Translations under genes and position numbers: made by a program | Notes under the pieces: generated by a model | Seen by the model: the letters and a program-made list of their open reading frames with translations, nothing else | The model's database searches: none | What the model was told of the DNA's origin: nothing | Assembly (NCBI GenBank): GCA_036426205.1 | Contig: CM071571.1 | Coordinates: 114,375,306-114,439,305, forward strand | DNA: 64,000 nt | Reading direction: 5' to 3' | DNA from: Ascaphus truei | Lineage: Eukaryota > Chordata > Amphibia > Anura > Ascaphidae | Shown here: positions 1-9,963 of the stretch, piece by piece | How positions within the stretch are numbered: the stretch's first letter is position 1 | How the letters are laid out: each line of letters opens with the position of its first letter

Positions 1-84
1 CATAACCTTGAATACCTACCCCTAATCTCTATGGCGGTGATCCCCATGATTGTCGCTGTTTCCTGAACCAATGTTTCATTCAAT

Positions 85-890
85 TCGAATTAATGCCTTC
101 CCATTTTATGTCTCAGAGATCTAATGTGGCATATATAATATCTTTACGAACTGATGAAGCCCTTGCCTGGGCCACATCTGTCTGAGAGCTGAGGTCGTAT
201 ATCACAAATGACATTGCACGCATCACCAAGGAGTTCCGAAGTGTCTTTTACATGCCTGGACACAACTGCTGCCTCATCCCTCTTGCATATCTCCCAGAGT
301 ACCCGTTCCGTGGCCCGGTACGCCCTCAAGTTCCACACCATAGTCGCAGATACCGGATGGAGTTCCGCACCATAGCCGCAGAGACCGGATGGAATGATGA
401 GGCATTGATGGCCGCCTTCTGACAAGATCTCTCCGAGAACCTGAAGGATGAACTCGCTGCCCAATAGTGCCCCACCAATATCGAGGAGCTCGTCACTCTA
501 TGCATCCGAGTAGACCAGCTCGTCACTATATGCATCCGAGTAGACAGGAAAGGAGAACCAAGAGAACCCGTCGCAGGCAGAATATTCTAAAATCCCACAC
601 TTTATACACAGAAATTGCTTACCTGTCCCCGCCAAAGACTGAGGAACCCGTGCAACTCAGCGTCAATAAGCTGTCCTCCGGTGAGAAACAGCGCTAATGC
701 AATGCTGGACTCTGCCTATACTGTGGTAACACCAGACACCAGGCACTTACTTGCCCTCACAAGTCAGGAATGCTAAGTCCCAGTGAGAGCCAGGAGAATC
801 AAACTGGGAACAATATCCACTTCTCCTACTAATAAGATGCAAACTAGAATTCTAGTCCTGTTACGCTAACCGGTGATACCTTCCATACCA
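85..890 (+). pseudogene. Gag remnant of a Ty3 chromovirus (element G1)
   Basis: Decayed capsid/nucleocapsid region of a Ty3/gypsy element. Translation near 150-180 gives DEALAWA, the same motif as in the Gag of the second chromovirus at 63.1-63.4 kb (-). A CCHC zinc knuckle is readable at about 713-754: C-x2-C-x4-H-x4-C, beginning CLYCGN. Several stops and frame changes separate the pieces, so it cannot be expressed as one protein. The 5' LTR and Gag start lie left of the window or are lost. It is followed in order by protease, RT, RNase H, integrase, chromodomain and 3' LTR. Confidence 0.75.
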
Positions 891-1400
891 CCGCACAAGC
901 CTTTATGGATTCTGGGTCAGGGGGTAATTTCATTGATCAGGGGGTCGCTGAGAGGAACAAAATTCCCCTGGTACACAAGAAGCATCCAGTCGGACTGGAG
1001 GACATCGATGGCTGGTCTCTAGAACCGGCATTTATTTCCCTACAAAGTGCTCCCTTCCAGTTGCGGACAGGGCAGCATTACATTGACAGGATCCAGCTGG
1101 ACATCATCCATATCCCTTCGGTCAACGTTATCCTTGGACTCCTATGGAGCCAGGTACACAACCCATGAATAGACTGGATGGATGCTGAACCCTTCCAATG
1201 GAGCTCTCATTGCCTCTACAACTGCTCCTTCTCCACCAAGAAATTCGGTACCGGAACAAGAGAAGATACACTTACCTGAGGCCTACTCCGAATTCCAGGA
1301 TGTATTTAATAAAACACAATCTGACGAGCTACCACCTCACTGGTCTTTTGATTGCCCCATTGATCTGCTGCCCGGCTCTATGCCCCTGAAGACCCAGTGA
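891..1400 (+). pseudogene. Protease and RT N-terminus of chromovirus G1
   Basis: Aspartic protease of the retropepsin type: the catalytic D-S-G triplet is at 908-916, followed by SGGNFID, then a hydrophobic INVILGL-like block (translated NVILGL) near the end of the fold. The linker and RT N-terminal segment follow in a second frame (about 1182-1400), with the typical chromovirus phrases FQDVF and [11 protein letters not shown] stop lies after the protease and the frame ends where RT should continue. The RT catalytic core that should follow is absent. Confidence 0.8.
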
Positions 1401-1815
1401 CGCGCGTGGGTCGACGCACGCTCAGCCCTGCTTCCGTCCCTGATTTGGCTGCATTATAGGGCACACCTGTGTACACCAGCAGCCTATTGGATTTGGTTTC
1501 CCGGTTCCGCCCAGGCTCTTCATTGGAGTTTCTCCCAATTTATACCCTCTTGCTCCAGACACACATTGCTGAGCATAGTCTTGTGTGATGCCGTGCCTTG
1601 CTGCATTGAGTGCCTGTATCTCTTGCCTTGCCTTGCCTGTTTATCCTGCCGCTGCCAGGCCCTGTTATGCAATTTGGACTCTGCATCTCTCTACTCCTGA
1701 TCCGGCTATCGTACGACCATCCTCCTGTCTCCAATCCTGACTTTGGCTACGTACCCCGACGATCCTTCACCTACGAGAAAACCACCACTTCACTAAATTA
1801 GAGAGGTGTTAGATC
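1401..1815 (+). repeat. LTR-like segment replacing the RT core of G1
   Basis: This stretch does not code for RT. It resembles Ty3 LTR/U5-type sequence elsewhere in the window: a TACGTACCCC-GACGATCC block near 1750 is close to one near 38470 in a solo LTR, and the CCTGCTGCCAAGCCCTG-like phrase of the second solo LTR has a counterpart near 1645. Fingers and palm of RT, including the YxDD box, are missing between the flanking RT pieces. I cannot tell whether this is an inserted solo LTR with accompanying deletion or a recombination scar. Confidence 0.5.
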
Positions 1816-1819
1816 CATC

Positions 1820-2290
1820 AAACCACAACCGCCTTCTTGGGTTATATCATCTCTCATACCGGCCTCGCCATGTATCCAGCCAAGGTGAAAGCGGTGCTGG
1901 ATTGGTCTCGCCCCATGACTCTGAAAGCCGTACAACGCTTCCTATGCTTCGCCAATTACTACTGTAGATTCACCCAGAACTTCTCCTCTGTGGTAGAGCC
2001 CATTACAGCCTTAACACAAAAAGGCGTGGATCCCGCCTCTTGGCCCTATGCCGCTATCCAAGCATTCGAAAGACTGAAAACAGCCTTCGTCTCTGCACCC
2101 ATCCCCGTACACCTGGATCCTAGTTTATCTTTCACTCTAGAAATAGATGCATCTGATGTCGGAGCCAGAGCTATTTTGTCACCGAGGAAGACCCCCCAAG
2201 CCAAACTTCAAACAAGTTTTTTCTTCTTCCTAACAGAACTATGATGTAGGCAATCGAGAACTCCTAGCCATCAAAATGGCATTAGAAGAA
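1820..2290 (+). pseudogene. RT connection and RNase H start of chromovirus G1
   Basis: Resumes RT with FLGYIIS, then the conserved QRFLCFANYYCRF block of the Ty3 RT thumb/connection. The RNase H entry follows with FTLEIDASDVGA, which contains the first catalytic Asp. The frame shifts near 2220-2245, after which [12 protein letters not shown] can still be read in another frame. RNase H then breaks off into unrelated sequence at about 2290. Confidence 0.8.
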
Positions 2291-2292
2291 AG

Positions 2293-2366
2293 GACACACC
2301 AGCTTGAGGGCACAGAAAAACCTAGCTTTGACACACCAGCTCGAGGGCACAGAAAAACCTAGCTTT
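2293..2366. repeat. Two tandem 37-bp copies
   Basis: A 37-bp unit starting GACACACCAGCT occurs at 2293-2329 and again at 2330-2366 with one T/C difference. It sits exactly at the left border of the sequence that interrupts RNase H. Confidence 0.85.
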
Positions 2367-3035
2367 CTGTCTAATTTATAGAAGATAGTGCAGACTTAGA
2401 ATGGAAGTGATCCATTCCACAGGTTCTCAGTTGCTGAGACTGTGGGATAGAAACTCCAGGCCAGAGATTAATAGTTCTGTTTTTTCCCACACCTGCTCTT
2501 TTAATTACTAGAACAGGTATTTAGAGCAGAGGGTTGCTTTTTTACTCTCTCACCTTGAGCTGAGTGCAGTGCAGCTCCCCTGCATCCAGTTTGGGGAGGA
2601 CGCCCCCTTCACATACTGCAGCATCTGAGGATCTAATGGAACGCTGTCCCCACCTCACAGTTAAGGACTCAATGTTATTCTATCTTTGTGTTATTTTTAA
2701 GCTGGTAAATGGCTTAGCCAGCCAATATTGCAAATATGGATTTGCATGTGAGTTAGACTCCTGACAGGAGTAGATGTTATTTTTATGAGTTTATTTTGTT
2801 CTTAAACTGACGGTGCTTAAAAAGGTGTAGTGTCACTAATGGAAGAATAAACCACTGAAGGTTGAGGGCTAAGTGCCCTTTGTGTGTATACATGTGTTTG
2901 TCCCATTTTTATGCAAAACAAACCCTAGAAGACTGTGTCAGGAAGAGCCTGGGCAAGCGGCAGCGCTACAGAAAGGGAGCAGTTTGCCACAATATCGAAG
3001 GCACTCCGTGACTGGGGTTTCGACAAGCATGATGG
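2367..3035. other. Unclassified insertion inside RNase H of G1
   Basis: About 670 bp with no recognisable coding content separate the two RNase H pieces. I see no terminal inverted repeat or LTR. Only the 37-bp tandem pair at its left edge stands out. It replaces roughly the middle third of RNase H. Confidence 0.5.
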
Positions 3036-3150
3036 TCACTTTTTTTTCTCGCTTTAACTTTATCATTTCATACCTACCTGGCTCTAAAAATGTGAAGGCA
3101 GAAGCTCTCTCCCGTCAGTTCCTTGTAGAGGACAAGATGGAGGATCAATA
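3036..3150 (+). pseudogene. RNase H C-terminus of chromovirus G1
   Basis: Reads FFSRFNFIISYLPGSKN, the conserved end of Ty3 RNase H, then EALSRQF. The aligned segment in the other chromovirus lies at about 60990-61075 (-). Too short for the whole domain and cut from its N-terminal part by the preceding insertion. Confidence 0.8.
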
Positions 3151-3884
3151 GGAGATTATACTCCCCTCAGCATGCGTAATCTCAGGTAAAAACTTGTAAA
3201 AATCAAAGTTCGAAATTAAAAAATCATATATTTCTGCAACAGTTGCCATGTTATCTGCTGCAGCATTAATTGCAGAACATATTAAAAATGCATAACTACA
3301 GTCAGGTTTTTTATACGTCTGCGGTGTACACATTATGTCCAGTCAAGTCAGCAATTGTGCAAGGATAGGAATTTAGAAAAAGCACAGAGCATTGACTTTT
3401 AGAGGTTTTTATTATGAAACGCCTCAATTTGATAATGTCTTTGGCGTATTCAAGTACCAAGGTCAATTCACAATGGACCACAGTACGTACACTTGTTTTT
3501 TATCTGTTTTTTTAAACACCTGCAAATCGACACAGTAGCACAGTACTGTACACATTACAATTCATTACAATTCATAAATTTCTGCCACCTGGTGGCTATG
3601 CGAAGAATTGCACCCAAAGAAATCCAAAACCATTAAATTAAACAGATCAACTGCGGGTGCCTTGCGGCATGAATGCGGGAATGCAGAGCTAATACCGTGT
3701 GTTATACAGCAGAGTACACGAAAACAGCTCTGTGATTTATTCGAATAACGGCCGCTGCAGCTGTACATTAGATTCCTTGGAGAACATTTTCAAAGTCAAT
3801 CCCACATTCCTGAGGGTCTCGTAGTCCCAGAGGGTCATCTTTTCACCATGCCTGCCTATCGTAGGAAGGTTCTGGAATGGAATT
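3151..3884. other. Unclassified insertion between RNase H and integrase of G1
   Basis: AT-rich sequence with no convincing ORF, no visible terminal repeats and no match to other parts of the window that I could find. It separates the RNase H end from the zinc-binding start of integrase. Confidence 0.4.
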
Positions 3885-5015
3885 AATTCATGCTGCCAGG
3901 TCACTCCTCCAAGTCTTCTGGACACCCAGGTATTAGGAGAACCATCGACTTCCTGGAACGGGCTTTTTGGTGGCCGTTTATGCGGAAGGAAATCAGGGAA
4001 TTCGTCACAACGTGCTACATGTGCTACATGTGCTCAAAATAAGACTCCTCGTAACAAACCTACAGGCTTACTTCAACCTCATCCTATTCCAGACTGCCCA
4101 GGGACCCAACTGTCCATGGACTTCATTGTAGAACTACCCATATCCAAAGGGATGAACACCATCCTGGTATAGTGGACCACTTCTCCAAGCAAGCTCACTT
4201 TGCTCCCCTTAAGAGTCTCCCCAATGCTCCCAAATTATCAGAGTTGTTCTTTAAGGAGTTTTTTTTACTCCACGGGGTACCCCAGGTTATTGTCTCGGAT
4301 CAAGGGTCACAATTTATTTCGAAATTTTGGCGGTCCTTCTGTCAGCAATTGGGAATCTCACTTCATTTTTCCTCTGGTTACCATCCGCAGACCAACGGTC
4401 AAACTGAACGAACTAACCAATTTTTGGAACAGTTCATTCGCTGCTTTATCTCTGACACCCAGGACAACTGGACTAATCTTCTACCCTGGGCCGAGTTTGC
4501 ACACAACAATTTATGCAGTAAATCAACTATGGAGTCGCCCTTCTTCGTCAATTACGACTTTCATCCATCTCCCCTTCCCATTTCAGCGCCCAGATCCGGG
4601 GTGCCGGCAGCAGACAACAGGGTACCACAAGGAAATCTCAGGAGAGCAAATTCCATGCAGAAGAAAGAAGCGGACCGGCACCGACAGAAAGACCCGACGT
4701 ACAGTCAAGGAGAGAAGGTGTGGCTATCCACCAGGAACATTTGTCTCAAGGTGCCTACACTTAAATTGGCACCAAGATTTATCGGTCCATTCACCGTCAT
4801 TGAAAAAATCAACCCGGTAACCTACCTCTTACGCCTACCACCCCCATGAGATTCCCTTCAGTGTTCCACACCTCGGTACTAAAGCCCCATATCTAGGGCT
4901 CTTATTCTCTTGCCCCGGTCTCGCTTCCTTAACCACTCCTCATGGAGGGGCAACAATAATTCAAGGTACAATCAGTGCTGGACTCCAGGATCACCAGGGG
5001 AGCTCTCCACTCCAC
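3885..5015 (+). pseudogene. Integrase (and chromodomain start) of chromovirus G1
   Basis: Retroviral-type integrase. The N-terminal zinc domain is degraded but readable (FWWPF, then C-x2-C near 4013-4040). The DDE core follows: MDFIVELP with the first Asp, SDQGSQF with the second Asp, and YHPQTNGQTERTNQ with the catalytic Glu. About 4172-4849 is open for 225 codons. The GPF/Y-type module appears as FIGPFTVIEKINP. After a stop, QSVLDSRI near 4970-4995 marks the beginning of a chromodomain, the hallmark of chromoviruses, which is cut by the insertion at about 5016. Confidence 0.85.
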
Positions 5016-6243
5016 TGACTGTGTAACATCAAAGTGTAACATTTAAGTGTGTGGCAGAGTTAATCTTGGAGTTATAATCTCTGGGTGTTTTCTTTCTATA
5101 TCTTTAATCATGGATGCATTCTGAATATCTGGACTAACATTCTGACTTATTTCTTCAAACAGGTATGTGTGAGCTGGATTCTACTATCAATTGCTACAGA
5201 TTTTAAAATGTTTTAATATTGGTATGTGTGAGCTGGATTCTACTATCAATTTCTACAGATTTAAAAATGTATTAATATTGGTATGTGTGAGCTGGATTCT
5301 ACTATCAATTTGCAAGATCCTAAAATATAATTAACAATTTGGTGTGTCTGAGTTGATTAGGCAGACCCCTCCCTTAATTATTGGTTAATGTGGCTGTGTT
5401 TTAGAATACTTAAGGCAGGATACATTTGCTGTGAGCCATATGTCTGTGTAACATCAAAGTGTAACATTTAAGTGTGTGGCAGAGTTAATTTTGGAGTTGA
5501 AATTGGAGGTGAAGATTTGAGGAAGATCTGGACTCTGTACAACAACTTTGCAACTGTGAGAACTTAACTTTCTAAAAGCTTTGATTATTTGTTCTCTTAC
5601 TATCCTCCAATAACTGGGAAGTCTCTTCTCCTGTATCTCACTATGCCCTCCTTATTGCTTTTTCTGTTTACTGTTTCCTCACTCCTTGGTGAATGTCCCT
5701 GTTCTCTCCAACTTCCCCACTCCCCACTGTACCATTATTTATACACCTCTCTCCCAACAACCCTCAATAAAAAACACCCACACAAATCCTCTATTCACAC
5801 CCTCTATCTACTCCTTCCTGCTGCTGGGGATCTCCCCTAAGCCTGAAGCCAGACATACACACCTGATCTCATCCACGGCTACCTGCCATATCTTCCCCTG
5901 TAAATGGTGTTAACCTTTTCATTTAACACAGACTAACCTTAAAACTTGCCCCACAAATCAAGCATCCCAATAGCCTGCACTCATGGCTACTGTCCCACAG
6001 TCACTTATACCACCCATTGTGGCCAAGCACACCCATCTACAGAACTTATTCCCTCACCTGCTGTCTCTGTAAGTTTCCCCTCAAACCTCTTAGATTGTAA
6101 GCTCTTCGGGGCAGGGATTTCTATCCCATTGTCTGATTTTTGCTGCACTTATTGTATTTTTAAAATTCTCTGTAATGTATTCTTTGTGAAGCGCTGAGTA
6201 CACTTTTGGCGCTATATTAATAAAGACATACAATACAATACAC
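5016..6243 (+). mobile_element. L2-tailed insertion splitting the chromodomain
   Basis: Interrupts the chromodomain of G1; the reading resumes at 6244 with YLVHW. The right part (about 6090-6235) has the classic L2 3'-tail layout: TTAGATTGTAAGCTCTTCGG, then a GGGCAGGGA block, then TTGGCGCTATATTAATAAA, ending in (ATACA)n-like repeats. The left part holds a 54-bp direct repeat (about 5020-5073 and 5445-5498) and three 59-bp tandem units. I see no L2 RT, so it is a 5'-truncated L2, an L2-mobilised SINE, or two successive insertions. No target-site duplication is clear. Confidence 0.65.
5162..5338. repeat. 59-bp tandem repeat, three copies
   Basis: Units begin GGTATGTGTGAGCTGGATTC at 5162, 5221 and 5280. 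The first two are nearly identical and the third diverges in its second half. Confidence 0.9.
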
Positions 6244-6395
6244 TACCTGGTACATTGGAGGGGTTTCGGACCAGAGGAGCGATCTTGGATTCCCAAGGGT
6301 CAATTACATGTCCCCCAGACTCATCTGGGCCTTTCACTCAAAGTACCCTTTCAAGTCCCTGAGACGCCCAGAGGTTTCTCCTGAAGAGGGGGTAC
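6244..6395 (+). pseudogene. Chromodomain end and polypurine tract of G1
   Basis: YLVHWRGFGPEERSWIP is a textbook Ty3 chromodomain, which in this clade binds modified chromatin and directs integration. The Pol frame ends after about 45 residues. A purine-rich run (about 6381-6392, GAAGAGGGGG) immediately precedes the LTR and fits a polypurine tract for plus-strand priming. Confidence 0.85.
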
Positions 6396-6787
6396 TGTGA
6401 GGATCACCGTGAAGCCCCACCTTCGTCCCTCATCCCGTGACGTCACAGGTGACGCACGTCAGCCGCAACTTGTGCGCATGCGCTGCGTTCTTAGGACCAG
6501 AGACACTGCAGGGCCACTGCTGCACTGCCTTGTCTGATCCGTGTTGTTTGACCTCAACTTGCACCCAGACTCCTGACTTCTCTGACCCCTGGACCACGGC
6601 TACAGACTCGACTATTCTACTCTCTATACCCCTGGACACGACACCGCACCAATGACTATCTGATATCTCCATTCCTTGACCACAGCAAGTACCACGACCA
6701 ACCTGACCTCTCCTAACCTCACCCGGCTACACGACTACCACTCTGCACTCCAGACGTGGCTGCTCAGTTGTTGGTCGGTGGTTAAAG
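6396..6787 (+). mobile_element. 3' LTR of chromovirus G1
   Basis: Begins TGTGAGGATC directly after the polypurine tract. Its body has the CCAGACTCCTGAC / CCTGGACCACGG style shared with the other Ty3 LTRs in the window. The right border is fuzzy; LTR-like sequence fades around 6787, where the L1-like element begins. Confidence 0.7.
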
Positions 6788-6849
6788 CACATCTAAAGCA
6801 CATCTAAGTTTCACGGCCTCCCTGATTGATAAGGAATTGGTCATTGAGG

Positions 6850-7440
6850 AAAGCGGTTTACAGTCAATTTTGACTTTCAATTTTGATAATCAAATTAGTT
6901 TGTGTAATTCTAATGGAGAGCATAATTCTTTCTCTACTTCTACCCATCTTTTCAATTTGGGGTCTATATGCCATTGGGTAATTTGACATAATTGGGCCAC
7001 TTTGTAAAAGGACAACAAGCAAGGTACTGCTAAGCCACCCGCCAATGTCGGCAGACCCATTATCCCTTTCTTTACCATCAGTCTTTTGTAGTTCCATGAA
7101 TTTAGATATTAAAGATTGGCGAGAAAGGATATCTCTACGTACGACCGGCACTGGAAGAGTTTGAAATAGATACAGAATTCGAGGAAGCAGATTCATTTTT
7201 ATGCAATGGATTCTACCAATCCACGATATGTTATACATGGACCAGATTCAAATTAAAATTTATTGCTATGAGTTTTTTCATGTCCTTTGGTAAGTTTATG
7301 TTTATTGCCTCAGATTTTGCATGATTGATTTTAAAGCCAGAGATCCTGTTGAATCTCTCTAGTAGACCAAATAGATTAGGCAGGGAGGTCAAAGGCCTGG
7401 ATAACATCAATACTACATCATCCGTATAGAGATCCACTTT
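6850..7440 (-). pseudogene. L1/Tx1-like ORF2, RT palm end and C-terminal part
   Basis: On the minus strand this reads the RT motif C region (LYTDDVVLML; the usual Y/FADD is YTDD here), then GFKINHAKSE (motif D region). Towards lower coordinates come the LINE phrases ISWIGRIHCIKMNLLPRILYLFQTLP, here split over two frames. Several frameshifts and stops make it non-functional. It continues upstream at 7671 after the MITE. Confidence 0.8.
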
Positions 7441-7445
7441 ACAGT

Positions 7446-7665
7446 GGCGGCCGCCTTTATTCTCCTGTGGCTGCCACCGCGGGATTTTTAAAAACGCGGC
7501 GGCGGCGTGGCTTTTTTTCACGTGGTTTCCCGCGCCGCGGGCGCTATCAATGATAAGTGCCATTAGCGCTTATCTAATGATGCGGCTGCCATGCAGGAAA
7601 CTCCGATAGAAACGGAGAAAAGCCCCGCATTTATACGGATAAGTAGGAGAATAAAGGCGGCCGCA
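7446..7665. mobile_element. 220-bp MITE inserted in the L1 RT
   Basis: Terminal inverted repeats of 21 bp (7446-7466 and 7645-7665), starting GGCGGCCGCC, match at 20 of 21 positions. They are flanked by a 5-bp direct repeat, ACAGT, at 7441-7445 and 7666-7670. The host LINE reads on in one frame across the site when one ACAGT copy and the MITE are ignored, which independently confirms the borders. The interior is GC-rich with no ORF. The superfamily is not clear to me from TIR and duplication alone. Confidence 0.9.
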
Positions 7666-7670
7666 ACAGT

Positions 7671-8075
7671 TATGCGTTTGGTTTTTAATTTGAATCCCCG
7701 AGATATCTGGGTTTTTCCGGATCTGAGTCGCTAATGGTTCCATACTTAGGGTATATAATAATGGGGAGAGTGGGCAACTCTGTCTCGTACCACTTTTGAT
7801 ATGGAAAAATTCTGAGGGAAATCCTTGCTGGGTAACCCATGCCATCGGTTTAGTATACAATGCTGCGATCACTTTTAATATTCTATTCCCGAAGCCAAAT
7901 GCCCCATGCGTGGTATTTAGATATGGCCAGTCTATCCTGTCAAATGCTTTTTCAGCATCTAGACTGAGCACCATTGAATGGACCTTTTTAGTGTTAGTCA
8001 ATTCAATCAAATCGATAATTCTTCTCGTAATGTTGGCTGCTTGTAGGTTTGGCTGACTTGTCTAAAACAGAGTCG
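7671..8075 (-). pseudogene. L1/Tx1-like ORF2, RT palm
   Basis: Minus-strand RT with LSLDAEKAFDRIDW (motif A, first catalytic Asp), then GTRQSCPLSPLLY (motif B) and SMEPLA. The frame runs into the MITE next to motif C. Upstream it joins directly to the end of the endonuclease, so about 300 residues normally lying between endonuclease and RT palm are deleted. LQAANITRRIIDLIE just before motif A fits the RT finger region. Confidence 0.85.
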
Positions 8076-8515
8076 ATCATCGTATTAAAGTCCCCTGCAA
8101 GAATCACGTGACCTTTAGAAACCTTGCTTAACGTATTGAAGAATGATGAAAAGAACACACGGTCCTGCTCACATGGGGCATATACAGTATGTGTGCGATC
8201 GTTAGATAGTGACACTGTATAGAGTCAATCAAGATCAGAAATCTGCCTTCCTTATCTTTTTTTGGCCAGTTCCACCATCAATGGAAACCTAATATGGAAT
8301 CGTATGGCTACTCCTCTTTTTTTTACTTTGGCTGGGGCAAAGAAACATTGTGGAAATGCTTATCAATATATTTGGGGAAACTTTTCGTACTGAAATGCGT
8401 CACTTGTAACAGATTAATATCTACATGTTTATGTTTATAGTCTATCAGGGCTACCCTCCTCTTACCTGACTATTGAAACCTTTCACATTATGTGATAAAA
8501 TGTTTACCGACATTT
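8076..8515 (-). pseudogene. L1/Tx1-like ORF2, AP-type endonuclease
   Basis: Starts with NILSHNVKGFNS, the conserved opening of L1-type endonucleases that nick target DNA for target-primed reverse transcription. After frame breaks it reads THTVYAP and then HVILAGDFNT, which contains the catalytic GDFN motif. The domain is nearly complete in length but carries several stops. The probable ORF2 start codon is at about 8513. Confidence 0.8.
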
Positions 8516-8847
8516 TGCATAAAGTAATTTCCCGCATAATGTAGCAAATTACCTTATATGACCACACAGGGGATTTACCCATTCATTTTGAGATATACAT
8601 AAGTCTTTTTAGAGGACCTGAGCTTTGAGGTATGGGGGGGGGTGGGTTGGGGGGAATGAGAGGGAGACAAAACTTTGGTGAAAAAAAACAAACAGACCAA
8701 AAACCTGAACTGAACCAGGGGACCCAAGGGACTTGGTTGGTGTCCTGTGTTTATCCTATGACACTCATATGAGAAGGCATATGAACAGCTGGGGCACCTA
8801 TTCCACTCCTCCGCCCCCAAGACACTTATATAAATTTGAAAACATAT
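8516..8847. other. L1 5' flank, no clear gene
   Basis: Upstream of the LINE ORF2 start. It contains a G-rich run near 8634-8662 but no credible ORF1. I see nothing else I can support. Confidence 0.4.
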
Positions 8848-9245
8848 ACTGCTGCGACACACTTTATTCGAGCAAATACCCAGTATGTACCTGGCAGATA
8901 CCTGGAATGCGCCGCTCCTCACCTCTGACAAGCCCCATTGCGTTTGCCTTCCCAGCCATGGTTCATGCCTGGCTGACGGGCGGCTGATCTGTTAAATGAT
9001 AATGATTAGGATTTAATAGGCTGCAATGCTTCGCGTGTCTACCAGATGGCATAAATTCATGAATTGTAATGCAGTATATATATATATACTGTGCAGTATT
9101 GCAGCCAGCGGGAATAAAATGCTTCAATCCCTGCCTGGAAAATAACGCAATGCACTCGGGCAGAAAACAGTCACAAACCTCAATACACCCGAGTATACCC
9201 GAATTCGTGGGACTAGCCGAGCTCGAATAAAGTGTGTCGCCAGTG
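8848..9245. mobile_element. About 400-bp MITE with CACTG-like ends
   Basis: Perfect 20-bp inverted repeats, GCGACACACTTTATTCGAGC at 8854-8873 and its reverse complement at 9221-9240. Outside the right repeat the sequence CAGTG reads as CACTG on the other strand, a terminus typical of CACTA/Chapaev-type elements; the left end is slightly decayed. There is no ORF inside. The duplication at the target is not resolvable. A (TA)n palindrome lies near 9075. Confidence 0.65.
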
Positions 9246-9337
9246 TAATATACTAACTTGCAAAATAATGACTCCAGTTATAAACTGAACTGCACACAGT
9301 GAAGCGATGTCTCCTGGGAAGTATGTGTGACCCTCAC

Positions 9338-9607
9338 TAATAATAATAATAATAATAGCATGTTCTTGTATAGCGCTGCTAGTTATACATAGCGCTTTTT
9401 ACAGAGACATTTTGCAGGCACAGGTCCCTACGCCATGGAGCTTACAATCTATGTTTTTTTTTTTTTTTTGGTGCCTGAGGCACAGGGAGTTAAGGTGACT
9501 TTCCCAAGTTCACAAGGATCCGACACTGGGAATTGAACCAGGCTCGCCTGGTTCAAACTCAGTGCCAGTCAGTGTATTTTACTCACTGAGCCACTCCTTC
9601 TTCCCTG
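9338..9607 (-). mobile_element. MIR-type CORE-SINE with L2 tail
   Basis: Read on the minus strand: a tRNA-like head with box A (GTGGCTCAGTGAGT) and box B (GGTTCAATTCCC), then a MIR-like core (CTTGTGAACTTGGGAAAGTC, CTGTGCCTCAGGC), an internal A-run at about 9454-9470, then an L2-like tail (GATTGTAAGCTCC, AGCGCTATACAAGAACATG) ending in (TTA)n. This is the standard structure of a Pol III SINE mobilised by L2. The copy looks full-length. Confidence 0.85.
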
Positions 9608-9963
9608 CTGTTAATAATTTACATTATTACAGCTCGTACTTTACATAACTACTAATCTGTATATCATCTTAAATGTGTTCCTGTTAATCTACTAGAGCAG
9701 CATTATCAGTTCTGACTTATCCCTCAGCTCTGAAAATGAGGTATCAGGTATAATTTCTTTCCTTAGTCAATACTTCCTCACTATCCTAATCTAAGGCTTA
9801 CCGTACTATCCCTCTCCCTTCCTCCTGTTACCATTTCTCTGTGTGTTCACCAAAAACCTGCTTTTATTAAACAGACACACATTTTCCTTAATCTTTCTTC
9901 ATTATTTACATCATTTCATATTTTTATATATGACTGTGAACTTCAAGTATGCATCAACACTTA
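9608..9963. other. No recognisable feature
   Basis: AT-rich spacer between the SINE and the Harbinger-like left end. No ORF, repeat border or regulatory site that I can support. Confidence 0.5.

Noticed and set aside
2564..2764. 66-codon plus-strand frame in the RNase H insertion
   Set aside because: Short, no recognisable motif, and no support from neighbouring features.
9050..9110. Possible tRNA or riboswitch-like fold at the (TA)n palindrome
   Set aside because: Simple AT palindrome inside a MITE; no tRNA box or conserved core.
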